Origin: an uncultured Bacilli bacterium
Lineage (GTDB): Bacteria > Bacillota_I > Bacilli_A > RF39 > UBA660
Direction of reading: 5' to 3'
Assembly: GCA_934130165.1 (NCBI GenBank)
Contig: CAKOXO010000003.1
Coordinates: forward strand, 1 to 64,000
DNA: 64,000 nucleotides
The translations under genes were made by a program, and so were the position numbers. How positions within the stretch are numbered: the first letter of the stretch is position 1; each line of letters starts with the position of its first letter. Positions 1-8,382 of this stretch are shown here, in pieces. Under the pieces are notes generated by a model, which was given only the letters and a program-made list of their open reading frames with translations, searched no databases and was not told the DNA's origin.

Positions 1-747
1 AATCGCCACATCCATGATTGCTCCTGTAGATCCAATTAATAATTCCGGCAAAATAATATCTTCAATAGGAACAGTCAGAAATGATAATTCATTGAAATTT
101 ATCCCCTTATATCCTGTAAAATTTATAATAATTACAATTGAAAAGAGCATTACTAATGTTGATATAATTACAGAAATAATTGCTGATAATGTTTTTTTGT
201 TAAAACCACTTGCTAATATCAAAGAAATAATAGAAAAAATAATCATTTCTATTACACATAAAAATAATAAATTAGCACCTTTAAAATACAATGATAAACC
301 AATATAGAAAATTACTAAATTCAAAACAACACTTAATACAGACAACAGTCCTTTATAAGAACCAACTATATAAAGTAAATTCAAAAATATGACAATCATT
401 AAAGTTAGATAGAAATCTCTTTTTAATTCAATACCACTTGCATCTGTTATTATTTTGTCATTAATTTTATATTTATCTGTAATAACAGATGAATAAGATT
501 CATCGTATGAGATGGTTTTTTCTTTTCCTTTCTGGTTACCATTGGTTATTATACCAGTTATCTCTCTTGTATAGTATTTTTCTTTTAATCCTAATGAATT
601 TTGAGATGTTTCTTCATTAGTTGTGTCAATTTTTGTGATTTTAATAATTTGATTAGAATATAAGAAATCATCATTATAAACAAAAATCAGAGAAATTATA
701 GATACCATAAATATTACAATAAAAATTATTTTTTTTGTATTAGACAT
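1..747 (-). CDS. YibE/F family membrane protein (3' part missing)
   Basis: Read on the minus strand, the frame opens at an ATG (745-747) behind a GGAAGTG-like ribosome site and stays open to the window edge, so the C-terminus is missing. The product starts with one hydrophobic helix (about residues 5-24), then a short extracellular domain with a small beta-barrel look, then at least four membrane helices from about residue 120. The last visible residues include GSTGAIMDVAI, close to the conserved GATGAIMDVA signature of the YibE/F-like family. These are multi-pass proteins of unknown transport role. The call rests on that signature and the helix layout. Confidence 0.8.
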   Translation of the reverse strand, partial: MSNTKKIIFIVIFMVSIISLIFVYNDDFLYSNQIIKITKIDTTNEETSQNSLGLKEKYYTREITGIITNGNQKGKEKTISYDESYSSVITDKYKINDKIITDASGIELKRDFYLTLMIVIFLNLLYIVGSYKGLLSVLSVVLNLVIFYIGLSLYFKGANLLFLCVIEMIIFSIISLILASGFNKKTLSAIISVIISTLVMLFSIVIIINFTGYKGINFNELSFLTVPIEDIILPELLIGSTGAIMDVAI

Positions 748-804
748 TTTATCACTTCCAATTTATATTGTACCAAATTTCTGACGAAAAGTCTTTGGCT
801 TTAA

Positions 805-1836
805 GTGAATTTTCATTTACAAAAAAAGCACTTGAGTTTAGTATATATGTCATTCAAAACAAAAAACAAATCAAGTGCTGCTATTAAATATTATTATTTA
901 GTTAATTTTAATAAAAATTTTAGTAATGTTTTACTCTCCCAAACTAATATTCCATCTAGACTTCCTAAAATTATTTCTAAACAGGATATAATTAATTTCT
1001 TAAATATTCTTAATAATCCTAGTCATTTTCTCTTGCTATTACCTTCTCCAAAAACTAAAACTAAAAATTTTATTATGAGCAAAGCATTTATAACTTTTAC
1101 TGGTATTGAACAAAATCATAAAAGAAGAAAACTTCTAAATAAAACTACATTTCTAACTACCAGTTCTAATCCTTGGTCTGAATTTATGGACTTTATATGC
1201 AAAATATATGATTTTTCAAAATATAAGAACATTAAAGTATTAAGTGATGCAGGTACTTGGATTGTTAATGGAATTTCTAATTTAAAACTATATCCCGAAA
1301 ATGAAATAATGCATTGTCTATGTGAATTTTATGTAAAACAAAAAATTAATAGGATTACTAAAGATAAAAATCAAGTCAGATTATTAATTGATTATATAAA
1401 TAATAATAACAAAAAAAAATTTGTCTCATTAATTCAAAATATAATGAAAGACAAAGATGAATAAAGAAAAAGAACAATCGAAGGATATAAAAACTATCTT
1501 ATAAAATACTGGAAAGCATTCAAAAATATGTTGGATAGTAAAGTTCGTTCTTCTATGTAATCACATATCTCACATAATGTTGCAAAATGTTTTTCATATG
1601 AACTAAAGGCTTATTCCAAAAGGAAAATTCAAAAACTAATAAAATTGCAAGAGTATAAATCAAATGGAATAAATATATTAGGACTATATTTAAAATTTTA
1701 CAAAAATCATGAAAAAGTAACATTGAGAAAAGAAAAATTAAATTTTGATATATTTAACTCCTCTTTTTCCAATGTACTAATGTTATATTCTGAAGATAAC
1801 CTTACAAGACTAGCCCTAAGAGGATTAGCTTGCTAA
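805..1836 (+). pseudogene. Decayed ISLre2-type (UPF0236) transposase
   Basis: One reading frame covers the region but has two in-frame TAA codons (1462-1464 and 1558-1560). It keeps family landmarks in order: a GIEQNHKRRKL block, then LSDAGTWI (normally GDGA-WI), then a Cys/His-rich stretch and SHISHNVAKCFS (normally GHVSHVLS). The expected acidic DEDH segment before the first block seems deleted, and the frame is shorter than the usual 400-480 codons. I saw no clear terminal inverted repeats. It is a dead insertion-sequence remnant, about 85 bp beyond the broken end of the neighbouring PBP gene. Confidence 0.75.
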
Positions 1837-1920
1837 TATTCAATCCAGTCAATAAAATTTTACACTATCTTCTTTATGCATATTTACACCAAATATGAAT
1901 ATCATTAATTAGGTATCGCT

Positions 1921-2817
1921 TTAGGGTGGTACAATATTAAATGTTGATCCAGGTTCATATGATGCAAAAATTGGTAGATTACGATTTAAGCTTTCTTGAG
2001 AATAATTTTGATAATTATTAGGATCATAATCTGGTCTACTACCCATTGCTAAAATTTCCCCAGTTTTAGGATTCATAACCATAGCTAAGGCCATATCCGG
2101 TGCAAACATATCTACAATGTTATCTAATTCTCTTTCAACTGATTGTTGAATTCTTAAGTCTATAGTTAATTGTATATTCATACCATTAACTGGTTCTACA
2201 TATACATCAGATAAATTTAACTGGTTACCCTTGGCATCCGAAAAATATTTTATAGCACCACTTGTTCCTGTTAGAACTTTATCATATTGTAACTCTAACC
2301 CTGAAAGACCTTGATTATCAATTCCAACATACCCTAATGAGTTTGACAATAAATTACCATATGGATAAGATCTCTTTGATTCTTTTACTAAATATACTCC
2401 ATCCATTTCTAACGAATTTATTTTATCAGCTATTTCAAATGACAATCTTCTACCTTCTGGATGGACTCTTTCAATTGAAGTTTTTTTGTAGACATGTTTA
2501 TCCATTTCCTTTTTAGTAACCCCTAGTATTTTAGCAAGAGATTCTGAAGTCTTTTTTTTATTTTTTATTTGATTTGGAACTAAAACTAGACTAGTAGTTG
2601 TAACATTGTCAGCTAAAACCTCACCATTTCTATCTAAAATTTTGCCTCTATCTGCAGCAACTTCTAAATCTCTACTCCATAAATCATCAGCTAATGATTT
2701 CAATTTTTTATAATCAAAAACTTGAATTTTAAATACTCTAAATATAATGGATATAAATAATATCACTACTATTATTAATACAATTTTTATTCGTTTATCA
2801 ATTTTCTTAAAAAACAT
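1921..2817 (-). pseudogene. Truncated SpoVD/PBP2-like penicillin-binding protein
   Basis: The product has an N-terminal membrane anchor (about residues 12-32), the class B PBP dimerisation region (DRGKILDRNG; GIDNQGLSGLE, typical of SpoVD-like proteins) and the start of the transpeptidase domain. It stops right after YEPGSTF, where the catalytic S-x-x-K should be; Lys is replaced by Asn and a stop follows five codons later. The SxN and KTG motifs are missing. It has a strong AGAGGTGG ribosome site. The gene end lies near the ISLre2 remnant, so insertion or deletion there probably removed about half the gene. A complete paralogue lies at 15706-17850. Confidence 0.8.
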
Positions 2818-2851
2818 AAGCCACCTCTAATAGTAATTATGTTTTTATTAT

Positions 2852-2877
2852 AAAAAAAAGAACCTTATTCAAGATTC
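2852..2877 (-). terminator. Rho-independent terminator
   Basis: On the minus strand, GAATCTT-gaat-AAGGTTC (one G-U pair) is followed by eight T. It ends the small membrane-protein gene at 2877-3443 and its stem touches that stop codon. Confidence 0.75.
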
Positions 2878-3443
2878 TACTTGCATTTATAGCCTTGTTT
2901 TTCTACAGTTGTTTTGACATTTTTATAACTATTAACATCATTAGATATAGACATTATTTTTTGAAAATTATTATTACTTGTTGTAAAAGTCATTACAAAT
3001 CCCTTATCAGTTGTTTCATACTTTGGATTAATACCATATTTTTTCTCATATGAACTATATTGTTCTTTAAACTTTTTAATAAATTGATCTTTATAACTTA
3101 CATACTTATCATCAAGTACCACCTCAAATCTAGCATCTGCTTTTTCAGCTTTATCCATTTTAAAACTAAAATCGATACTAGTTTTAATAGTTACTACACT
3201 TTGTTTTAATTCTTGAGTACATGTTAATTTTTTATTACCTGTTACAAAGAATATCAAGATAGCTACTACTGCAGCAACAATAGCTACACCACTAGTTATA
3301 GCAACCTTTTTATTATTTACAGCTTTCTTTGTTTCTTTTTTGTTAGTACTGCTTTCTACTTTTTTTACAGTTTTTGTCTTTTTTTCTTCATCCTTGTTGG
3401 TATTATTTACTTCCTTTTTTTCATCTTTTGTATTTTTTCCCAT
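2877..3443 (-). CDS. Membrane-anchored lipoprotein-like protein of unknown function
   Basis: I do not recognise a named family. The product has a highly charged Lys/Glu-rich cytoplasmic tail (about 45 residues), one membrane helix (VAITSGVAIVAAVVAILIFF) and an extracellular domain of about 115 residues with two cysteines, one just after the helix (LTCTQE) and one at the very end (GYKCK), which could pair. The domain loosely resembles YehR/DUF1307-type lipoproteins. I chose the ATG at 3441-3443, eight bases after AGGAG, over an upstream in-frame GTG. It is a single gene with its own promoter and terminator. Confidence 0.75.
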   Translation of the reverse strand: MGKNTKDEKKEVNNTNKDEEKKTKTVKKVESSTNKKETKKAVNNKKVAITSGVAIVAAVVAILIFFVTGNKKLTCTQELKQSVVTIKTSIDFSFKMDKAEKADARFEVVLDDKYVSYKDQFIKKFKEQYSSYEKKYGINPKYETTDKGFVMTFTTSNNNFQKIMSISNDVNSYKNVKTTVEKQGYKCK

Positions 3444-3471
3444 TCTACTCACTCCTAATAATAATATTTAC

Positions 3472-3501
3472 ATTATAAAGGTTAACATAAATTTATGTAA
3501 A
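3472..3501 (-). promoter_or_regulatory. SigA-type promoter with palindrome in spacer
   Basis: TTTACA (3496-3501) is 18 bases from TATAAT (3472-3477), upstream of the gene at 2877-3443. A perfect 14-bp palindrome, ACATAAATTTATGT (3485-3498), overlaps the -35 and fills most of the spacer, which is a typical place for an operator. Confidence 0.65.
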
Positions 3502-3583
3502 TGGCAATAAAAAAGAATTAAGTTAATTAATTCAATTTGAGAACTATCTTATCCAATCGTTGACCTCTCTCCTCCTTATAAAC

Positions 3584-3604
3584 AAAAAGAACTATTAAAG
3601 TTCT
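3584..3604 (-). terminator. Rho-independent terminator overlapping a stop codon
   Basis: AGAACT-ttaat-AGTTCT followed by TTTTT on the minus strand. The TAA stop of the 75-residue gene lies in the loop. Confidence 0.75.
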
Positions 3605-3822
3605 TCTTTGTGAAATAAACTTAGAGCTTTTTCATATTCACTACCATCAACTATTTCGTAATATTCTTCTCCATTATTTATTATTTCCTTTGCAATAATC
3701 AAATCTTTAGGATTTGAAACTTTAGCAAAAACATTATATATTTTTGAATCGGTCATAGCAGTATCATATAAAAAATAGTCTTCTCCATTAAATTCTTGTA
3801 ACTGAACTTGCTTTTCTTCCAT
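3595..3822 (-). CDS. Small DUF1292-like protein
   Basis: This is a 75-residue acidic soluble protein. The pattern (a polar/aromatic strand FNGEDYFLYD, later NGEEYYEIVDGSEYEKALSLF) resembles DUF1292 proteins, small beta-rich proteins of unknown role common in Firmicutes. It starts one base after the stop of the upstream membrane-protein gene, so the two are almost certainly co-transcribed and perhaps translationally coupled. The family link is only by pattern. Confidence 0.65.
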   Translation of the reverse strand: MEEKQVQLQEFNGEDYFLYDTAMTDSKIYNVFAKVSNPKDLIIAKEIINNGEEYYEIVDGSEYEKALSLFHKEEL

Positions 3823-3823
3823 C

Positions 3824-4393
3824 TTACTTACCTATTCCTTTATCAGTTGTTTTTTCTTTGTCATTAACCTGACTTTTATAATATGCATCTTTACAGATAT
3901 CTTTTTCATTTTCCAATTCTTTACCATATACATCTTCTGCTGTTTTTTCATTTGTTGTTCCCTTTAAACCTATATATGCTTCTTCTCTACTCATTCCATT
4001 TTCTACAGCTGTTTCAAATAAAGTTTCTGCGGCTGCTTTATATTCATTCTCTGTTTCATAGTAAGCATTTCCTATTCCAATAATAGGACCAGATACTGAA
4101 TCATCTCTAAAATTAAAGTCAGGTGTTTTCTCATTAAACTCATCTACTATTTCTGCTCTACCTTGATTAATTTCATAAAGATTTTTTGCTTTTACAGTAA
4201 GTGCAGACGCTGCTATTGCGATTGCAACTGCTGCTACAGTACCATATCTTTTTACCTTTTTTACTATATTCTTCTTTTCTATATCAAATTCATCTTGTTT
4301 TCTTTGTTGTTCTTGATCACGCATTTTCATTTCTCTACTATGATCATTTACCATTTTCATACTATCTGCTACTTTTAATTCTTTTTCTTCCAT
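3824..4393 (-). CDS. Single-pass membrane protein, unknown
   Basis: This 189-residue protein has a charged, probably coiled-coil N-terminus (residues 1-45, rich in K, E, Q, M), one small-residue membrane helix (VAAVAIAIAASALTV, about 53-67) and a polar outer or C-terminal domain. It is preceded by a perfect AGGAGG-type ribosome site and a strong promoter at 4414-4442, and is first in a two-gene unit with the DUF1292-like gene. I do not recognise the family. Confidence 0.75.
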   Translation of the reverse strand: MEEKELKVADSMKMVNDHSREMKMRDQEQQRKQDEFDIEKKNIVKKVKRYGTVAAVAIAIAASALTVKAKNLYEINQGRAEIVDEFNEKTPDFNFRDDSVSGPIIGIGNAYYETENEYKAAAETLFETAVENGMSREEAYIGLKGTTNEKTAEDVYGKELENEKDICKDAYYKSQVNDKEKTTDKGIGK

Positions 4394-4413
4394 AAAGCAC
4401 TCCTCCTAACTTT

Positions 4414-4442
4414 AGGATAATTCATTTTGTTTTAAATGTCAA
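4414..4442 (-). promoter_or_regulatory. SigA-type promoter
   Basis: A perfect TTGACA (4437-4442), a 17-base spacer and TATCCT (4414-4419), followed by AGGAGGAGTG (4399-4408) before the ATG at 4393. It drives the two-gene unit 4393-3595. Confidence 0.7.
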
Positions 4443-4467
4443 TTTTATATAAAATATTATGTAAAGG

Positions 4468-4989
4468 CTATGTAAAATCATTAATGTTTTTATATTCTCT
4501 AAAAACTACTAACATTTCTAAGCCTATTATTTTTGCATTTTCATATTTTGTATAGTTATCTACTATAATTTTTTCAAAATTATCTATATCAATATACTTA
4601 TAACAAAAATTGCCAATTAATTCTTCTTCAGTGTAATTAGTGTTATTTATATTTGGACGAGAGTCAGTATATATTACAAAGTAATAAATTCTAGAATTAT
4701 AATTATCTCCTTTTTTAGGATAATCCTTATAGAATTCTTCCTTCAATAAAAACGGAGAAACATCACATACATCTATTTCTATACCAGTTTCTTCTTTTAC
4801 CTCTCTTTTCAAACAATCAAGTAAATCTTCATTTTTTTCTAAGTGACCTCCAATAAATTGATAACAATTATAACTATAACCAACTAACATTTCATTCTTA
4901 CTATTTATCATTAAAATTTTTATTCTGGTTTCCACTTTATTTATTTCTTCACTTTTTAATTTATCTTTATTTATTTTTATATATTTCAT
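4468..4989 (-). CDS. Nudix hydrolase
   Basis: The protein carries a full Nudix box: GGHLEKNEDLLDCLKREV followed by KEETGIEI, matching G-x5-E-x7-REU-x-EE-x-G-U, so it should cleave a nucleoside diphosphate linked to another group with Mg2+; the substrate cannot be told. The frame extends 8 codons upstream to 5013, but only the ATG at 4987-4989 has a usable GAGAGTG ribosome site, so I start there. It is a single-gene unit with no partner. Confidence 0.85.
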   Translation of the reverse strand: MKYIKINKDKLKSEEINKVETRIKILMINSKNEMLVGYSYNCYQFIGGHLEKNEDLLDCLKREVKEETGIEIDVCDVSPFLLKEEFYKDYPKKGDNYNSRIYYFVIYTDSRPNINNTNYTEEELIGNFCYKYIDIDNFEKIIVDNYTKYENAKIIGLEMLVVFREYKNINDFT

Positions 4990-5050
4990 TTTTATCACAC
5001 TCTCATATTCCATATGTTAACAAAGATAGAACTAATATGTCAAACAAAAT

Positions 5051-5074
5051 AAAAAGTAGATTTCTCTACTTTTT
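5051..5074 (-). terminator. Terminator of the polysaccharide operon
   Basis: AAAAGTAGA-gaaa-TCTACTTTT on the minus strand, followed by an A/T tract. The TAG of the last LCP gene is in the stem. It ends the run of genes that starts near 14566. Confidence 0.75.
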
Positions 5075-6469
5075 CATATACTCATCAATTTTTATTTTTG
5101 CATCAGAAACACTTGTCTCATTAGGAATCATAACATAAAGATTTCTGTTTCCCATACTATATGTTTTTTGCATACTTCCACTTCCATCTAGACTGATAGA
5201 AGAAATGTCCCAATTGATTTTTTTATCTATTTGTAATTTAAATAAATTTGTTAACTCTTCATATGACATACTAGTTTCAAATGTTCCGTCTAGTGAAGAT
5301 AAAATATCCTTATATTTTGTTATATTAGATACATCTGCTAGTTTATTAATCATCGCTGTTATTATTGCTTGTTGATTCTCACCTCTGTGCCTATCTCCAG
5401 TAGAATATGCATGTCTTTCTCTAGCAAAGGCTAAAGCTTCTTCACCATTCATATGATTCATACCCTCTGTAATTGTTATATTTTTATTAACATATGAGGT
5501 GAATGTCCTGTCAGAATAAACATCTATACCACCAATAAGATCAATACTTTTTGTTAATGTAGAAAAGTTAAGTCTTAAATAATAATCAATATCTTCATCA
5601 AGTAAATCCTCTAAAGTATTAACACTCATATCTATTCCATATATTCCAGCATGAGTTAATTTATCCTTAACTCCTGTAGTACCATGTAATTGTACATAAT
5701 AATCTCTTGGAATAGATACTAATAGAACTTTTTCTGTAGTTGGATTTACAACAGCAATAATATTAACATCACTTCTTGAGACACTACTAATATTTCCATA
5801 TGTATCAATACCACTTATATACATTACAAATGGTTCTGATACATCTTTAGTTTTTTTCTTATTACTTTTCTTTACAATTATCTTATAAGTTTTTATTATT
5901 TTTGTATTAGTTAGACTATCATACTCTTCTTTTAATAAATTATAATATTCCTTTTCTAAAACTATTGCAGATTTATCATCACTTACAACTGATGTTGCAA
6001 AATTTCCTATATCACTATAAGATACTTCATTATATTTAATATCTTTTTTTATTCTTTTTTTTGCTTTGTTATAATAATCATCTGTTTTTAAATAGCCAAT
6101 ATTTTTATTATTTAAATCCCCTATTTTAGAATAGCCACTACTTTTATTTACAACTACTGCATAGTTTTTAATTTCATATCCCTTAGATAAAATACTATTC
6201 ATAAAATTATAGGTAGCATTTATATAGGTAAGTCCGTAAATAAGTCCAGCAATTAAGATTAGTGAAAATAGTGAAAATACTACTCTACTAAATAGACCTG
6301 TTTTTTTTCTTATTAGTTTAAAATCAAGTCCAAATACAAATAGTAGTAAAACCCCACCTATTGCTAAAAAATATTTAATAGGTATCAAATTTAGTCTATA
6401 AATCATAAACATTAATATCAAAAATGTAGTTGTCAAAACAAAAGCAATCAATTTTGATAATTTCTTCAT
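5066..6469 (-). CDS. LytR-CpsA-Psr (LCP) family wall-polymer ligase
   Basis: This 467-residue protein has three N-terminal membrane helices, a domain that looks like a small solute-binding fold (about 95-200: IGDLNNKNIGYLKTDD, later SAIVLEKEY), then the LCP domain. The conserved polyprenyl-phosphate-binding residues are visible in SIPRDYYVQL, IDLIGGIDV and FARERHAYSTGDRHRGENQQ. LCP enzymes move undecaprenyl-linked polymers (teichoic acid, capsule) onto peptidoglycan outside the cell. As last gene of the polysaccharide operon it should attach that product to the wall. It ends in a terminator. Confidence 0.9.
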   Translation of the reverse strand: MKKLSKLIAFVLTTTFLILMFMIYRLNLIPIKYFLAIGGVLLLFVFGLDFKLIRKKTGLFSRVVFSLFSLILIAGLIYGLTYINATYNFMNSILSKGYEIKNYAVVVNKSSGYSKIGDLNNKNIGYLKTDDYYNKAKKRIKKDIKYNEVSYSDIGNFATSVVSDDKSAIVLEKEYYNLLKEEYDSLTNTKIIKTYKIIVKKSNKKKTKDVSEPFVMYISGIDTYGNISSVSRSDVNIIAVVNPTTEKVLLVSIPRDYYVQLHGTTGVKDKLTHAGIYGIDMSVNTLEDLLDEDIDYYLRLNFSTLTKSIDLIGGIDVYSDRTFTSYVNKNITITEGMNHMNGEEALAFARERHAYSTGDRHRGENQQAIITAMINKLADVSNITKYKDILSSLDGTFETSMSYEELTNLFKLQIDKKINWDISSISLDGSGSMQKTYSMGNRNLYVMIPNETSVSDAKIKIDEYMKK

Positions 6470-6505
6470 AAACTCACTTCCTTATAAGGATTATAGCACA
6501 ATCCT

Positions 6506-7921
6506 TTATTTATTTGATACTTCTATTATTTTTTCTTTAGCTTGGTTTACACTATCAATATTGGGATACATTACCCAATCTATTAAATTAGTCATATGAA
6601 CATAGTCATGAGTATCGTCTCCATCTAATACTTGACTTTCTATCTCCCAATTAGGGTTATTAATAGTTTCCTTTATTAAATTCTTAGTAACTTTTTTGGG
6701 AATATTTGTCTCATATAAATTACCAACCGATGTTAGTATCTTATTATAGTTAGTAATTGTGTTTATACTTTTCATACTGTCAAATATATCTACTACTATA
6801 TTTTGACAATTAATCTGTCTTTGTCTATCACTACCTGGGAAAGCTTTTCTTTCTCTAGCTATTGTTAATGTCTCTATCCCATTAAGATGTTGGCAGCCTT
6901 TTTTTACATGTAGCCTTCTACCTTGACTATCATTATAACTATTTAAAATCATTGCATGTGTAGTTGTATATTCATGTTCAGAACAATAATTAATACCTCC
7001 TACTTCATCTACCAAAGATACTAGTGAATTTGTTTTAATACTTAAATAGTAATCTATTTTTATACCAAATAATTTTTCTACTGATCTTACATTAGTATCA
7101 ATACCTAATGCCCCCATATAACTTAAAGTATCTTTTTTACCATTGTAACCATCTACTTCGATATAATAATCTCTTGGAATTGAGGTAAGTAGAATTTTCC
7201 TACTTTTAGTATTAATAGTAATAAGCATATTTAAATCCATATTAGTATTAGTAAAATCAAGTCCTCCAACAAATATATTAATTACATCATCTTTAGAAGT
7301 TTGTTTTAACCTCATTTTACTAGTAACACTAAATTTATATAAGACTTTGTAATTATCTTTTGACAAATTCTTATCTATATCAAAAAGCAAATTGTATGCT
7401 CCCTCACTAATAAGGACAACTTTTGTATCATCAACTGATAAATCACTAAACATTAAACTTATATCACTATAACCATTTTTATTAATTCGAACTTTGTTAT
7501 TTAACTTGGTTATTGCTTTATCTATATTAGCTTCACTTTCATAATAACTAATAGTTTTAGCTTTTAAATCACTAATTTTTTTGTAGTTGGAATCTTTTTT
7601 ACAGACAACATAATATGTAGTTTTATAAGTATTAGGTGCATTTTCAAATGATTTATCAAAGAAATTATTGGTACTACTTAAATAAAAAATGAAAATACTA
7701 CTTAAGATAAATAATAAAACTAATATTACTATTCCAACTATCTTTAGGGCTTTATCTTTATTTATTAAAATTATTCCTAAAAGATTAACAAGAATAATTA
7801 TAATTATAGCAATACTTAAATACCCTCCTGGTAAAATACCTAGTTTTACTATAAAAATTATTAGTAAAATACTAATTATTACACTTATTAAACTAATTAT
7901 GTTTAATTTGTTTTTCATCAT
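6506..7921 (-). CDS. LytR-CpsA-Psr (LCP) family wall-polymer ligase
   Basis: A second LCP protein with the same build as its downstream neighbour: N-terminal membrane helices, an extra domain (about 95-195), then LCP motifs SIPRDYYIEV, VDEVGGINY and IARERKAFPGSDRQRQ. The two probably arose by tandem duplication but are now well diverged, and may act on different acceptors. The frame opens at a GTG (7928), but the ATG at 7919-7921, eight bases after AGGAAG, is the likely start. It overlaps the end of the VanZ-like gene by 29 bases, indicating coupling. Confidence 0.9.
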   Translation of the reverse strand: MMKNKLNIISLISVIISILLIIFIVKLGILPGGYLSIAIIIIILVNLLGIILINKDKALKIVGIVILVLLFILSSIFIFYLSSTNNFFDKSFENAPNTYKTTYYVVCKKDSNYKKISDLKAKTISYYESEANIDKAITKLNNKVRINKNGYSDISLMFSDLSVDDTKVVLISEGAYNLLFDIDKNLSKDNYKVLYKFSVTSKMRLKQTSKDDVINIFVGGLDFTNTNMDLNMLITINTKSRKILLTSIPRDYYIEVDGYNGKKDTLSYMGALGIDTNVRSVEKLFGIKIDYYLSIKTNSLVSLVDEVGGINYCSEHEYTTTHAMILNSYNDSQGRRLHVKKGCQHLNGIETLTIARERKAFPGSDRQRQINCQNIVVDIFDSMKSINTITNYNKILTSVGNLYETNIPKKVTKNLIKETINNPNWEIESQVLDGDDTHDYVHMTNLIDWVMYPNIDSVNQAKEKIIEVSNK

Positions 7922-8360
7922 GCCTATCACTTCCTATCTTTAATAATAAAATACCTAGTAAACTACCCATACTATCTATAAAGACATCTAATACTTGAGC
8001 AGTTCTACCAAAAACAAATAATTGGTGTACTTCATCAAAAAATGCATAAATAATACAAAGGCTAATCGATATAAGTAACTTTCTTTTTAAATTAGTTTGT
8101 AAAAAAAGCAAATATATAATTATTCCTAGTAAGAAATAAATACTAAAATGAGCTAATTTTCTAACAGGATAATTCAATTTATTAATAATTAATTCTTCAT
8201 TCACATTAGATTTTGTTACTTTTTCATAGATAGTAACAAAATATTTTATTAACCACTTACTAGTACCATTAGACTCTATAGTATTTCTACTAGAAAAATA
8301 AAAGATAGTAATCATACATACTATTGTTAAAATTATATAGAGAATAATCCTTTTTTTCAT
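7893..8360 (-). CDS. VanZ-like family membrane protein
   Basis: This 155-residue protein has four membrane helices. KLAHFSIYFLLGIIIYLLF and AFFDEVHQLFVFGR (the conserved D-E-x-HQ region) are typical of the VanZ-like family, small membrane proteins named after the teicoplanin-resistance gene of enterococci; their biochemical role is not settled. It sits between the Wzx flippase and the LCP ligases, so a part in surface-polymer assembly is likelier than antibiotic resistance. The strong AAGGAG site precedes the ATG at 8360. Confidence 0.85.
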   Translation of the reverse strand: MKKRIILYIILTIVCMITIFYFSSRNTIESNGTSKWLIKYFVTIYEKVTKSNVNEELIINKLNYPVRKLAHFSIYFLLGIIIYLLFLQTNLKRKLLISISLCIIYAFFDEVHQLFVFGRTAQVLDVFIDSMGSLLGILLLKIGSDRHDEKQIKHN

Positions 8361-8382
8361 AGGTAATGACTCCTTTCCTTTA

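Noticed and set aside
14..307. 97-residue plus-strand open frame
   Set aside because: It is antisense to the YibE/F gene, which has a start, ribosome site and membrane-protein pattern.
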